From an uncultured Gemmataceae bacterium (GTDB taxonomy: Bacteria; Planctomycetota; Planctomycetia; Gemmatales; Gemmataceae), in the NCBI GenBank assembly GCA_937923405.1, contig CALDUY010000033.1:62001-126000 (forward strand): a stretch of 64,000 nt of DNA. Reading direction: 5' to 3'. The notes beneath the pieces were generated by a model. That model made no database searches. It saw only the letters and a list, made by a program, of their open reading frames with translations, and was not told the origin of the DNA. Below, one piece after another: positions 34,042-41,750 of the stretch (positions are counted from its first letter, which is position 1; each line of letters begins with the position of its first letter). The position numbers were made by a program, and so were the translations under genes.

Positions 34042-34758
34042 TCAGTCGAGTTTGCCAAAGAAATAGGAGAATCCCAGACTGAAACCGATGTTGTTGATTC
34101 CTCCGTTGCGCTGATAGATGGTGGCATTGGAAATGTGCTGATAGCCCACCTCTGCATCGAGCGAGCATTTCTCCGTGAGCATATATCGAGCACCGATCTC
34201 ACCGCGTAGGAGAAACTCGAATTCGCCTCCGATCAAATCCTGAGCGCGATTCTTCCAGGCGTCTGTGAAGACAAAGCCCGCTCCTGCCTGAATGTAGGGA
34301 ACGATCGCACACTCTTGCTGAACCAGATTATAGCGCAACAAAAGATTTGATCCGGTTAAATACGATCCAAAATCTCCGTAGACTGTGGAGTAGTTGATCT
34401 CTAACAGCGTCTCGAGGTTGCCGCGCCAACACCCGTGTTGATCACAAGGGGTCGTCAACATGAGTCCATAACGAAAGGCAAACGGTGAATAGTCAAATGG
34501 AGGTCCCCCAGGCCCCCAATCGGTTTTCTTGTAATAGCCGAATAGAAACTGAAAGTTACACTGTCCTGCCTGAAAAGGATCGCGTGCTTCTAGATTGGCA
34601 TGCAGCAAATCGGCAACCGGGGCTTCGATCTGAGGTTGCCACTCCACAGATGGAACGGATTGTATCTGAGTGGGGGTAGGGTCCGACCGTGGAAACTCTG
34701 CCCACCCAACGCCGCTCATCAACAACAGAAACAGTAGAACACTCAAGAATCGGTTCAT
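34042..34758 (-). CDS. PagL-like outer-membrane lipid A deacylase / acyloxyacyl hydrolase family
   Basis: 238 aa from the ATG at 34758, where a good signal peptide begins (MNRFLSVLLFLLLMSGVGWA); the longer frame adds 20 non-conserved residues. The C-terminal half alternates in short beta strands as in an eight-stranded barrel and ends with an aromatic pair (YFFGKLD). The catalytic motif is present as YQHISNATIYQRNGGINNIGF, matching HxSNA of PagL (His and Ser of the triad), with an acidic residue plausible nearby. PagL removes the 3-O acyl chain of lipid A. This suggests remodelling of an LPS-like outer membrane. Remote similarity only; activity is not proven. Confidence 0.72.
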   Translation of the reverse strand: MNRFLSVLLFLLLMSGVGWAEFPRSDPTPTQIQSVPSVEWQPQIEAPVADLLHANLEARDPFQAGQCNFQFLFGYYKKTDWGPGGPPFDYSPFAFRYGLMLTTPCDQHGCWRGNLETLLEINYSTVYGDFGSYLTGSNLLLRYNLVQQECAIVPYIQAGAGFVFTDAWKNRAQDLIGGEFEFLLRGEIGARYMLTEKCSLDAEVGYQHISNATIYQRNGGINNIGFSLGFSYFFGKLD

Positions 34759-34996
34759 TAGGCCTACCAGATGGACAAGTTCAGGCAATATTGTGTCAAT
34801 TCCTGTGAGTCGGCACATACGTTAATCCGAATCATAGAGCAACCCCGAATTACACATTGTCTCGTTCCGCCCTCTTCAGACCGAAACAGACTGATCTAGG
34901 AACACTGAGGCCAGGCGTGTATAGCGACGATGTCGGTGTCGAGGAAGTTGCCTCGGCCCACGATGAGGCGTTAGCCTCGCTGATGGAGATCTGGCG

Positions 34997-35674
34997 ATGA
35001 GGGTTGGCGCTCGATACAGCACTCGCCCCCTAATGGTTCTCGCGATCGGGATGCTATTGTTGGCCGATAAGCAACTCCGAGCTGCCGACATTGAAACCCG
35101 CGATTTTGTGGTTTTTGTCTCGTCCAAAGCGGCGGGAGAAGTCCACATGACCATTCATCGTCGCGACGACGGAACGATCTCCATGCGCTGCGACACCGAC
35201 ATTGTCGTCCCCAAGTTCATCGGCAAGTATCGATTCATCTATCGCGGCTTAGAAATCTGGAAGGATCATCGACTGATCCAGTTTAACAGTAGCACAGATG
35301 ACAACGGCTCTCGCTACTTGGTCACTGCCGTCGCTGAGACCGACGGGCTGCGAGTGAAAGTGAATAACAGCGAGCGAAAAATAGGTTCCGAGGTTTGGTT
35401 AACCAGTTATTGGTCTTTGCCGGACCCCAAGCTGCGAAACGGATCGTTGCATATGCTCGACGCGGATAACGGCAGCGACTTTGAGGCCAAACTCACCTAC
35501 ATCGCGACCGAAAAACGTGTGGTTGCAGGACAAGAAGTGGCCCTGAATCATTACCGCATCAGCGGAAAAATGACGGTCGATCTCTGGTATGACGGCAGTG
35601 ATCGACTGATCCGCCAGGAGTGGACAGAACAGGGCCATAAAGCAGTCATGGAATTAGTGCGAATTCGCCGTTAA
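34997..35674 (+). CDS. Exported DUF6134-type beta-rich protein
   Basis: 225 aa. A signal peptide (PLMVLAIGMLLLADKQLRA) is followed by a beta-sheet protein with the pattern GEVHMTIHRRDDGTISMRCDTD, FIYRGLEIWKDHRL, ALNHYRISGKMTVDLWYDGSDRLIRQEW. This resembles DUF6134/DUF3108-like periplasmic proteins of unknown role. The domain name is from memory of sequence style and is not certain. The upstream region contains two small hairpins (GAGG/CCTC near 34941, and GAGGC/GCCTC near 34965-34978) but no clear promoter. GGAG lies nine bases before the ATG. Confidence 0.65.
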   Translation: MRVGARYSTRPLMVLAIGMLLLADKQLRAADIETRDFVVFVSSKAAGEVHMTIHRRDDGTISMRCDTDIVVPKFIGKYRFIYRGLEIWKDHRLIQFNSSTDDNGSRYLVTAVAETDGLRVKVNNSERKIGSEVWLTSYWSLPDPKLRNGSLHMLDADNGSDFEAKLTYIATEKRVVAGQEVALNHYRISGKMTVDLWYDGSDRLIRQEWTEQGHKAVMELVRIRR

Positions 35675-35835
35675 ACACCGACAGATCAGGCTCACAATAG
35701 CGCTCATTTCAGATCTCCTATTTTCACCCACTTCAGCATGAATCGGTCTTGCCTCGACGAGCAAGACACTGGTATTCTATTGCACCAAGAATGCATTGGA
35801 GCAGGAGATCCAAATCACCAAGGAAGGTATGCTTC

Positions 35836-36105
35836 ATGAAAGACCGAGCCTTCATCCGCGCTACGCTGATCGCCATTCTCGAAGCCGACACGGGGAACAA
35901 CTACGCCGACCTCAAAGACGAGGAAGATCTGCGCGCCGGGCTTGGGCTTGATTCAGTCGATGTCGTCAGCGTGATTTCACAAGTCGAACGGAAATTCCAC
36001 ATTCGGCTTTCCCATGAAGAGCTGGAGAAGCTGGTCACCGTCGCAGATGTGTTGAATCTTTTGGAGTTGAAGTTGAACCAGGCTCCGGAAAGCTCTGCTG
36101 CCTGA
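35836..36105 (+). CDS. Acyl carrier protein
   Basis: 89 aa from the ATG at 35836 with AGGAAGG upstream; the longer frame upstream (from 35749) adds an unlikely basic segment. The phosphopantetheine site is intact in LGLDSVDVVSVISQVERKF (Ser of DSVD), with the usual four-helix length. It lies apart from fatty acid synthesis genes, between two exported proteins, so it may serve a special pathway such as lipid modification or a secondary metabolite, rather than being the housekeeping AcpP. No synthase is adjacent. Confidence 0.88.
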   Translation: MKDRAFIRATLIAILEADTGNNYADLKDEEDLRAGLGLDSVDVVSVISQVERKFHIRLSHEELEKLVTVADVLNLLELKLNQAPESSAA

Positions 36106-36161
36106 CCCGGCTTGAACCAATCCAAGCGGATCGTTATCAGCACTCCCTCGGGAGGTGCGAA

Positions 36162-36896
36162 ATGCGAACCCTTGGTTTAGTCGTATGCTTGCTTAGTCCG
36201 CTGGCGGCTTCAGCACAGGAGTCGCCACGCGCGATCATTGACCGCGGCATCGCTGCTCATGGCGGGCAGGAAAACCTGACCGCCGCTCGCTCCGAACGCC
36301 TCAAGTTCAAAGGCGTACTACAAGTCGGCACTCGCTCGTTACCGTTTACCAGTGAGATGGTACTGCAATTGCCAGGGCAGTACCGCAGTTCCATCACCAT
36401 TACCGACATTGCCAAAACGCACCAACTGATTCACTTACTTGATGGTGAACGGGGAGCGATGCTTGTAGATGGGCAACCCCAGACGGTTAGCCCGGCACAT
36501 CTTTCCCAGCTCAAGCAGACCATGCAGTTGGAGCGAGCGTTGCGTTTGGTTCCCCTCGTGAATGATCCCGCCTTCACGTTGAGCAGCCTACCGGAAATTC
36601 GCTACAATGGACATGTCTACCAGGGAGTTCGAGTTCAAGCTGCCAACCAACGCGAGTTAAAACTCTACTTCGATCGCTCGTCCGGATTACTCGTCAAGAC
36701 CGAGTATCTCCTCGATGGGCCAGATGGAAAAGAGATTCTTCAAGAAGCGTTTTATGGCGACTACCGAGACGTGGCAGGCTGTCTTCGCGCGGGCAAGATC
36801 TTGATCTACCGTGATGGTAAGAAAGTCATGGAAACCGAACTGCTGGAGGCACGGCGCGTCGACCGAATCGACCCCAACGAATTTCGTCTACCTTGA
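36162..36896 (+). CDS. Exported protein of unknown function (outer-membrane lipoprotein-sorting-like)
   Basis: 244 aa. A clear signal peptide (MRTLGLVVCLLSPLAASA) is followed by a repeated beta-strand pattern (RLKFKGVLQVGTRSLPFTSEMVLQLPGQYRSS, LKLYFDRSSGLLVKTEYL, FYGDYRDVAGCLRAGKILIYRDGKKVMETEL). This is the style of LolA/LolB-like or DUF4292-like proteins that bind lipids, and is common in planctomycetes. No specific assignment is made. GGAGG precedes the ATG with good spacing. It starts 56 bases after the ACP gene and ends 7 bases before the RluA-like gene, so the three may be cotranscribed. Confidence 0.65.
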   Translation: MRTLGLVVCLLSPLAASAQESPRAIIDRGIAAHGGQENLTAARSERLKFKGVLQVGTRSLPFTSEMVLQLPGQYRSSITITDIAKTHQLIHLLDGERGAMLVDGQPQTVSPAHLSQLKQTMQLERALRLVPLVNDPAFTLSSLPEIRYNGHVYQGVRVQAANQRELKLYFDRSSGLLVKTEYLLDGPDGKEILQEAFYGDYRDVAGCLRAGKILIYRDGKKVMETELLEARRVDRIDPNEFRLP

Positions 36897-36903
36897 AGCA
36901 CCG

Positions 36904-37860
36904 ATGGGCACCCGGTTTCACGTCATCGAAGCGCGAGAGGCTGGTCTGACACTCCTGGAATGGTTGCAGAGCCAACTACGACTGCCTCGTCAGCTGGCGA
37001 TGAAGCAGTTAAACCGCCGTTTCGTTCGTGTCAACGGAACCCCTTGCTCGAACCCAGCTTGGCGATTACGAGCGGGCCAACGCATCGAGGTTGGCCCTAC
37101 TTCACCAAACAGAGATATTCCCTCTATTGTTATCCGCTATATTGACGAAGCAGTGGTAATCGTTGAGAAGCCAGCGGGTTTGACCACGATGCGGCACGCC
37201 GAGGAAGCTGCAGAGTTCGGAGCGCGAGCCAAGAAATACTTGCCGCTCACTCTGGCCGAAGTACTTCCGCAGCAACTGGCCGCTCAGAATCGAGGTAAAC
37301 CTGTTCCCGTTCGCGCGGTGCATCGCCTAGATCGCGACACAACTGGGCTGCTCGTTTTCGCACGTAATCCAGAGGCCGAACGCCACTTGGGAAGACAGTT
37401 CCGCGAGCATTCAATTGAACGCAGCTACCTGGCAATTGTGCGCGGACAGGCCCAATCGGCACGCCTCGAATCGTGGTTGGTGCGCGATCGAGGAGACGGT
37501 CGGCGCGGCAGCAGTAAACACCCCGGCGAAGGGCAGCGTGCCGTCACTGAAGTTGAAGTCATCGAACCGCTCGGCAGTTTTACGTTGGTGCGCTGTCGGC
37601 TGCAAACCGGTCGCACTCATCAGGTCCGCATTCATCTGGGCGAAGCCGGAACCCCGTTGTGCGGGGAAAAGGTCTACGATCGTCCCTTGCATGGACGCCC
37701 CCTGCCGGATACTAGCCGTTTCTCTCGCCCCGCACTACATGCCGCTTCGCTGGGGTTTACGCATCCGTTCACAGGGGAATGGCGGCGCTGGACTTCGGAG
37801 TTACCTGCGGACATGGCCAAGTTGCTGGAGACTCTTCGGAAGAATAAGAGATCTATTTAG
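36904..37860 (+). CDS. RluA-family pseudouridine synthase
   Basis: 318 aa from the ATG at 36904 (MGTRFHVIEAREAG); the frame opens further upstream inside the preceding gene. An S4 RNA-binding domain (about 20-75: LRLPRQLAMKQLNRRFVRVNG) precedes the catalytic domain, which has the HRLDRDTTGLLVFA motif with the nucleophilic aspartate and RLQTGRTHQVRIHL. It modifies rRNA or tRNA uridines; the RluA, RluC or RluD site cannot be separated by eye. The stop overlaps by 3 bases the stop of the convergent ferredoxin gene. Confidence 0.9.
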   Translation: MGTRFHVIEAREAGLTLLEWLQSQLRLPRQLAMKQLNRRFVRVNGTPCSNPAWRLRAGQRIEVGPTSPNRDIPSIVIRYIDEAVVIVEKPAGLTTMRHAEEAAEFGARAKKYLPLTLAEVLPQQLAAQNRGKPVPVRAVHRLDRDTTGLLVFARNPEAERHLGRQFREHSIERSYLAIVRGQAQSARLESWLVRDRGDGRRGSSKHPGEGQRAVTEVEVIEPLGSFTLVRCRLQTGRTHQVRIHLGEAGTPLCGEKVYDRPLHGRPLPDTSRFSRPALHAASLGFTHPFTGEWRRWTSELPADMAKLLETLRKNKRSI

Positions 37861-38057
37861 TCCTCAAACAGAGTCAAAGCCTGTTCAGGGCAGATCCAGA
37901 CACACAGCGAGCAGGAAACACAGCGGGCAGGGCGGGGCAACCAGGGTAGCCCCTCGGCCATCTCCAGACAATCGGTCGGACAAATGACCACACACTCCGA
38001 ACAGCCGGTGCAGAGTCGTTCGTCGAGATTAGGTAGCGCGTGCATATCGAGCTTCAC
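37857..38057 (-). CDS. Small 2[4Fe-4S] ferredoxin
   Basis: 66 aa (GTG start at 38057, overlapping the previous stop as GTGA; an ATG at 38045 is the alternative). Two 4Fe-4S motifs: CTGCSECVVICPTDC and CVSCSLCVWICPEQA, each CxxCxxCxxxCP. The short hydrophobic spacing suggests a bacterial dicluster electron carrier. It is the last gene in a minus-strand run after a receiver-like gene and a sigma-54-activator-like gene. It could deliver electrons to an unknown partner or act as a redox sensor for the regulators, which is inference. Its stop overlaps that of the convergent RluA-family gene. Confidence 0.88.
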   Translation of the reverse strand: MKLDMHALPNLDERLCTGCSECVVICPTDCLEMAEGLPWLPRPARCVSCSLCVWICPEQALTLFED

Positions 38058-38416
38058 TGGATCAAGGAAACGACAAGTTCAACAAACCGCTCCCGAGATT
38101 GCCCAAGCGTAATCACCGCCGTAGCTCCCAACGTCCAAGCCAGCAAGCGAAGCTGCGGCACATCCTGATCAAGAACGGTCAAAATAGACACTTGCGGAGC
38201 ATGTTCCCTGGCCTGAGCTACCACCAAAAACTCGCGCTCCAGATCGCTGCCGACGCGAACAATCAACAAATTTGGGCCTCCTCGATCGAGAAAGCGAAGC
38301 ACGGACTCCAACTGTTGAGGCTGGCGAAGCAGCCAGTGCTGCTGCTCCGCGAGCGGAAGCAGTAACTTGGCGAGCCGATTCTCAGTCTCCCAAAGAACGA
38401 TTTGAGGAAACCGCAT
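38054..38416 (-). CDS. Receiver-like protein lacking the acceptor aspartate
   Basis: 120 aa. The alternating alpha/beta pattern (IVLWETENRLAKLLLPLAEQ, NLLIVRVGSDLEREFLVV, VSILTVLDQDVPQLRLLAWTLGATAVITL) and length match a CheY-like receiver. The strand-3 position that should hold the phospho-accepting Asp (LLIVRVG) has none, and the acidic pair at the N terminus is reduced. It is therefore probably a pseudo-receiver that binds a partner without phosphorylation. Its start codon comes one base after the stop of the sigma-54-activator-like gene; its stop overlaps the ferredoxin start. Confidence 0.65.
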   Translation of the reverse strand: MRFPQIVLWETENRLAKLLLPLAEQQHWLLRQPQQLESVLRFLDRGGPNLLIVRVGSDLEREFLVVAQAREHAPQVSILTVLDQDVPQLRLLAWTLGATAVITLGQSRERFVELVVSLIQ

Positions 38417-38417
38417 G

Positions 38418-39743
38418 TTATGCTTCCTCTTCGCTGTGGGTGATGCCCAAAGCTTCTAGACGACGTAACAATCGGGGGCGATGGATGCCGAGTAACTCTG
38501 CCGCACGAGTGCGATTACCTCGGGTACGTTTCAGAGCTAGTCGAATCAGCCGTTCCTCGACGCGATTGAGTAACTGTTCCAGTGAAAGCGACTCGGCCTG
38601 ATACACTGGTTCCAGTTCGAGAAGACGGGCCTCACGAAAGGGCATGGGCAAGTCGGCCAACTCAATCTGCTCCGACGTGGACGCCCCAGCAGCTTCTCGC
38701 AGCACCCGCCAAAGCTCCGTTAAATTGCCCGGCCAAGCGTAGGCGCGAAACGCTTCTAGAGCGGATGCAGTTAATGGTTTGCTCAGCTGAGCGTGTTCCA
38801 ACAAGAGGGGTAAATCCTCTATTCGCTGACGCAGTGGGGGTAAATCGATGGAGATCGTAGCGATGCGCCACTGCAACTCGTCCAGTAAGCGGTCGATCGG
38901 CTCGCTTGTTCCAACGATGAGACGCGGTCCGTTGCCAGTTGCCAACCAGGTACAGAGGTGTTGTTGCAACTCGCGGGGCAGGGCAGCAGGTTCAGCGAGG
39001 TACAACGTCCCGATCGATTGCCAGAATGTACTTCCCCGATCCGTGAGGAAGAACTCCGTGAGGTAGCGAGAAGGAAGTTTACGACAATTAAGACCGACAA
39101 AATACTTTTCTTGCTGACAGCCTTGAGCGTGAATGATTCGGGCTAACGTGTGCTTTCCTGTGCCACGTTCGCCGCGTAGCAACACTGGTTCGACAACCTG
39201 GCTGGCCAGGCGAGCCTGAGCCTGCAGTCGTCGCATCGCCAGCGTATTGCTGCGGAGCCACTCGAACGTATAGCGTTTTTGTTGTCGTATCCGAAGATTT
39301 TCCAGTTTTTCGGGTAAGATCAACTGGCCTGGTGGTAGGTCGATCGGCAAAGGCAGGATGCGTCCCAGAATGAGGTAGCCATCTTGGGGGCCAGACTGAC
39401 GCAGAGGAAAAAACTCGATGTCCCACCACTGTCTTACAGCGGGCGAGGTCCGATGTCGAGATAAGAACAAGCGACGCACCTGGCAGATGCGGCCCTGGTT
39501 GGCCTCCGGCGGCGGGGTTAGCAGATGTGCTAACACCTCTTCCGCACTGTCATCAGGCTTGACCGACTGTGGACGACGACACACCAAGCCACGAACCCGA
39601 TCTGCCGTTAGATCGGCAAGTTGTTCAAACGAACGATTGACAAACAGCAGACGGCGTCGGCGATCGAGAACGAACACCGCTTCCTCAACCCGTTGCAACA
39701 GGCTTTGCCAGCGAACCCCTCGCCCAAAGGAGTTAGCGCCCAT
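38418..39743 (-). CDS. Degenerate sigma-54-activator-like protein (PAS, AAA, Fis HTH)
   Basis: 441 aa. An N-terminal PAS-like domain (EEAVFVLDRRRRLLFVNRSFEQL) is followed by a linker and an AAA domain (about 160-375) built like NtrC but altered: Walker A is GERGTGKH near 188, the GAFTGA sigma-54-contact loop is absent (that segment is shortened), and Walker B reads TLYLAEP near 244 where TLFLDE is expected. PPLRQRIEDLPLLLEH and WPGNLTELWRVL are retained. The C-terminal Fis-type helix-turn-helix (RTRGNRTRAAELLGIHRPRLLRRLEALG) is intact. It probably binds DNA but cannot activate sigma-54 in the usual way. It is cotranscribed with the receiver-like and ferredoxin genes. Confidence 0.8.
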   Translation of the reverse strand: MGANSFGRGVRWQSLLQRVEEAVFVLDRRRRLLFVNRSFEQLADLTADRVRGLVCRRPQSVKPDDSAEEVLAHLLTPPPEANQGRICQVRRLFLSRHRTSPAVRQWWDIEFFPLRQSGPQDGYLILGRILPLPIDLPPGQLILPEKLENLRIRQQKRYTFEWLRSNTLAMRRLQAQARLASQVVEPVLLRGERGTGKHTLARIIHAQGCQQEKYFVGLNCRKLPSRYLTEFFLTDRGSTFWQSIGTLYLAEPAALPRELQQHLCTWLATGNGPRLIVGTSEPIDRLLDELQWRIATISIDLPPLRQRIEDLPLLLEHAQLSKPLTASALEAFRAYAWPGNLTELWRVLREAAGASTSEQIELADLPMPFREARLLELEPVYQAESLSLEQLLNRVEERLIRLALKRTRGNRTRAAELLGIHRPRLLRRLEALGITHSEEEA

Positions 39744-39764
39744 GCTTCGCTCGATGGCCGTGAC

Positions 39765-39962
39765 TCAATACTGATTGACCAGGAACAACACAACGCCAAT
39801 CCCTACCAGGAAAAGCACTAAGCGAACCCCCCAACGTACTGCTTCCCAGAGGATAGAAGACCACTGCTCGTAACGAGTCGCGCTGTACACCAGACTAATC
39901 AGCAGCACCATGAACGGTAGATCAAAGAAGTAGATCGCCCGCGCCGAACTGGGATCGATCAT
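39765..39962 (-). CDS. Small membrane protein of unknown function
   Basis: 65 aa from the ATG at 39962 (MIDPSSARAIYFFDL). Two hydrophobic segments (FFDLPFMVLLISLVYSA and VRLVLFLVGIGVVLFLV) surround a short RYEQWSSILWEAV loop. I do not recognise a named family. The start is one base from the stop of the upstream membrane protein gene, so the two are coupled and likely interact. It is followed after 21 bases by the sigma-54-activator-like gene. Confidence 0.65.
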   Translation of the reverse strand: MIDPSSARAIYFFDLPFMVLLISLVYSATRYEQWSSILWEAVRWGVRLVLFLVGIGVVLFLVNQY

Positions 39963-39963
39963 G

Positions 39964-40584
39964 TTATCCCTTCCCTTCGCTGTGGAACATCGCGCGACCA
40001 AAAGCAGGCCCAGCGACGGCATCATAGATGACAAGTATGTTGAGAACCCCAGCGATTACGGTGTAGACCCAGGCCAACTCCAGGCGTTTATCTCCTGCGT
40101 TGTGTACGGCATTGACTGCTTCCGCATTCGGTTCCCGCATGAAATTCTTCAGAATTGGATGGCCGGCTTGGAGAGCCTCGCCGAATTCATCCCGTTGAGT
40201 TGTGGTCGATTTGTTCAGATATTGCACGATAGCCGGCCACGCCGCTATGCCGACCCAGAACTGACCAGCAAACTGTGGGCGAATGTAGAGATTCTGTAAC
40301 AACGTCGGCAACTGGCGGTTCTGATCCTGAGGATCGACGGCGTCCGGAAGGTAGACATTACTCGTGACTTCATAGGTCGTTCCGTTGAGCGTCACCGAAC
40401 CCGTTCCGAGATAGACGCCGTAAAAAAACAGCGAATAGATACAGATGAAAAACAGTAGTCCTTTTCCAACTCGTCCCTGAGCGATCTGGCCAAGACCGGG
40501 GACGAGATAACTGAGAATCCCCGCACCAATGGCGAGCGAGGAATGTGGAACAAATGAAGAATCAGGTAGTGAGGCTGTTGCCAT
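39964..40584 (-). CDS. Multi-pass membrane protein, DUF6677/TM2-like
   Basis: 206 aa from the ATG at 40584 (GAGG six bases upstream); two earlier in-frame starts exist. Motif SYLVPGLGQIAQGRVGKGLLFFICIYSLFFYG resembles the TM2-like/DUF6677 segment (PGLGQ..xGxxxKG), and a second hydrophobic region WVYTVIAGVLNILVIYDA is near the C terminus. Between them is a hydrophilic region, probably on one side of the membrane. The family is common in planctomycetes but without a known role. Its stop directly precedes the start of the small membrane protein gene. Confidence 0.65.
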   Translation of the reverse strand: MATASLPDSSFVPHSSLAIGAGILSYLVPGLGQIAQGRVGKGLLFFICIYSLFFYGVYLGTGSVTLNGTTYEVTSNVYLPDAVDPQDQNRQLPTLLQNLYIRPQFAGQFWVGIAAWPAIVQYLNKSTTTQRDEFGEALQAGHPILKNFMREPNAEAVNAVHNAGDKRLELAWVYTVIAGVLNILVIYDAVAGPAFGRAMFHSEGKG

Positions 40585-40655
40585 AAGCATCCTCAGTGCC
40601 AGAAGAATCGGTCCCACGACGACGACGACAATTCCGGCATTCTACCAGAATCGGC

Positions 40656-41693
40656 CTAACGGGTCCAACCGAACCCGTCTACCACTGCCAGCACAGCTGC
40701 CGCAATTAAGGCCAGTATACCCAGATTACCCAGGACGGCTCGCCCGGAAGGCCCACGAAACCACCGACCAATCGGGCCAAGTGGATACAGGCAAAGATCG
40801 AAGGCTTGGTTAAACCAGACCGCTGGTCGAAGGATCCACGGCATATGATTTTGAGAAGAGTCATCAGGCATTGCAGCAGAGGGCGGGGGAATCACCGGCT
40901 GGCCCATCGAGTGCGGTGGGGGCGGAAAATACACTGGCTGAGCAACCGGCGGTCGAGCCAATGGAGGGATCACTGGTTGTGCCATCGGTGGTATTGAGGG
41001 CGGATCAGACGGCGGAACGTAGGCTCGCGGGGGTTCCGGGATCGGCGTCGGTGTGGGCGACGAGGGTGGTGTGTACACTCGTGGAGCGGGAGAGATGACC
41101 GGCTCGGGTTCTGGGTTAGAGATCGCACCGCGCGATTGCTCCCAGGTTTTGGCAAGTGGCTTCCAAGTCTGTGCGGAAGGTTGCCAAGTGGAGCGTAAGG
41201 GAATCCAGTCATCGGTCGCGCGAGCCAGTGTCTCGGGGTCGACCGACTCATACCCCCGAGGAGCCGATGTTCGCACAGCCTCACCAGGAGATTCGCTGGA
41301 ACGCGGGTGCAACTCGGTGGTCTCTGGAGAAGCGTGGGTAGAAGAAAGTTCCTGCAACTCCGGTGGCGTCGAAGTCTCCACAACCATGTACGATGCAGGA
41401 TAGGTTCGGCGTGGGGAGTTCGGGGTTCGAGCCGGCGATTCCGGCCGCCGGGACGGTTCCGCAGGCACGGGATCAGGTCTCGACGAAGGCCCTAATGGCT
41501 CTGTGTAGGCAGTCTCGGGGGGGACCGAGCGCGTAGAAGCTGGGTAATCTGGTTCTTCCTCATGCGATTCCGGCTCAGCCGACGACACGGGAAGATCGAG
41601 CATACGCTGCAAGAGCGCATCGAGTTCATCGAGTTGTTGTCGTGTGGCCTGCGCCGTGCCGCTGGGCCGGTTGGTTCTCGGAACAGCAGACAT
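40656..41693 (-). CDS. Proline-rich protein with C-terminal membrane anchor
   Basis: 345 aa from the ATG at 41693 with AAGGGA upstream; the open frame continues 44 codons further but overlaps the divergent rsmE start. A short N-terminal helix (ATRQQLDELDALLQRMLDL) precedes a long low-complexity region rich in Pro, Ser, Thr and Glu, with repeated PPxxP tracts (PVIPPLARPPVAQPV), and one C-terminal membrane helix (LGILALIAAAVLAVV). It is probably tail-anchored with a large cytoplasmic disordered part. No family is assigned. It is the first gene of the run leading to the pseudo-regulators. Confidence 0.6.
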   Translation of the reverse strand: MSAVPRTNRPSGTAQATRQQLDELDALLQRMLDLPVSSAEPESHEEEPDYPASTRSVPPETAYTEPLGPSSRPDPVPAEPSRRPESPARTPNSPRRTYPASYMVVETSTPPELQELSSTHASPETTELHPRSSESPGEAVRTSAPRGYESVDPETLARATDDWIPLRSTWQPSAQTWKPLAKTWEQSRGAISNPEPEPVISPAPRVYTPPSSPTPTPIPEPPRAYVPPSDPPSIPPMAQPVIPPLARPPVAQPVYFPPPPHSMGQPVIPPPSAAMPDDSSQNHMPWILRPAVWFNQAFDLCLYPLGPIGRWFRGPSGRAVLGNLGILALIAAAVLAVVDGFGWTR

Positions 41694-41750
41694 GATCGAT
41701 TCCCTTCGTGAACAAAACGACTTCCCTGTCGAGGAGGAGACATAACAACG

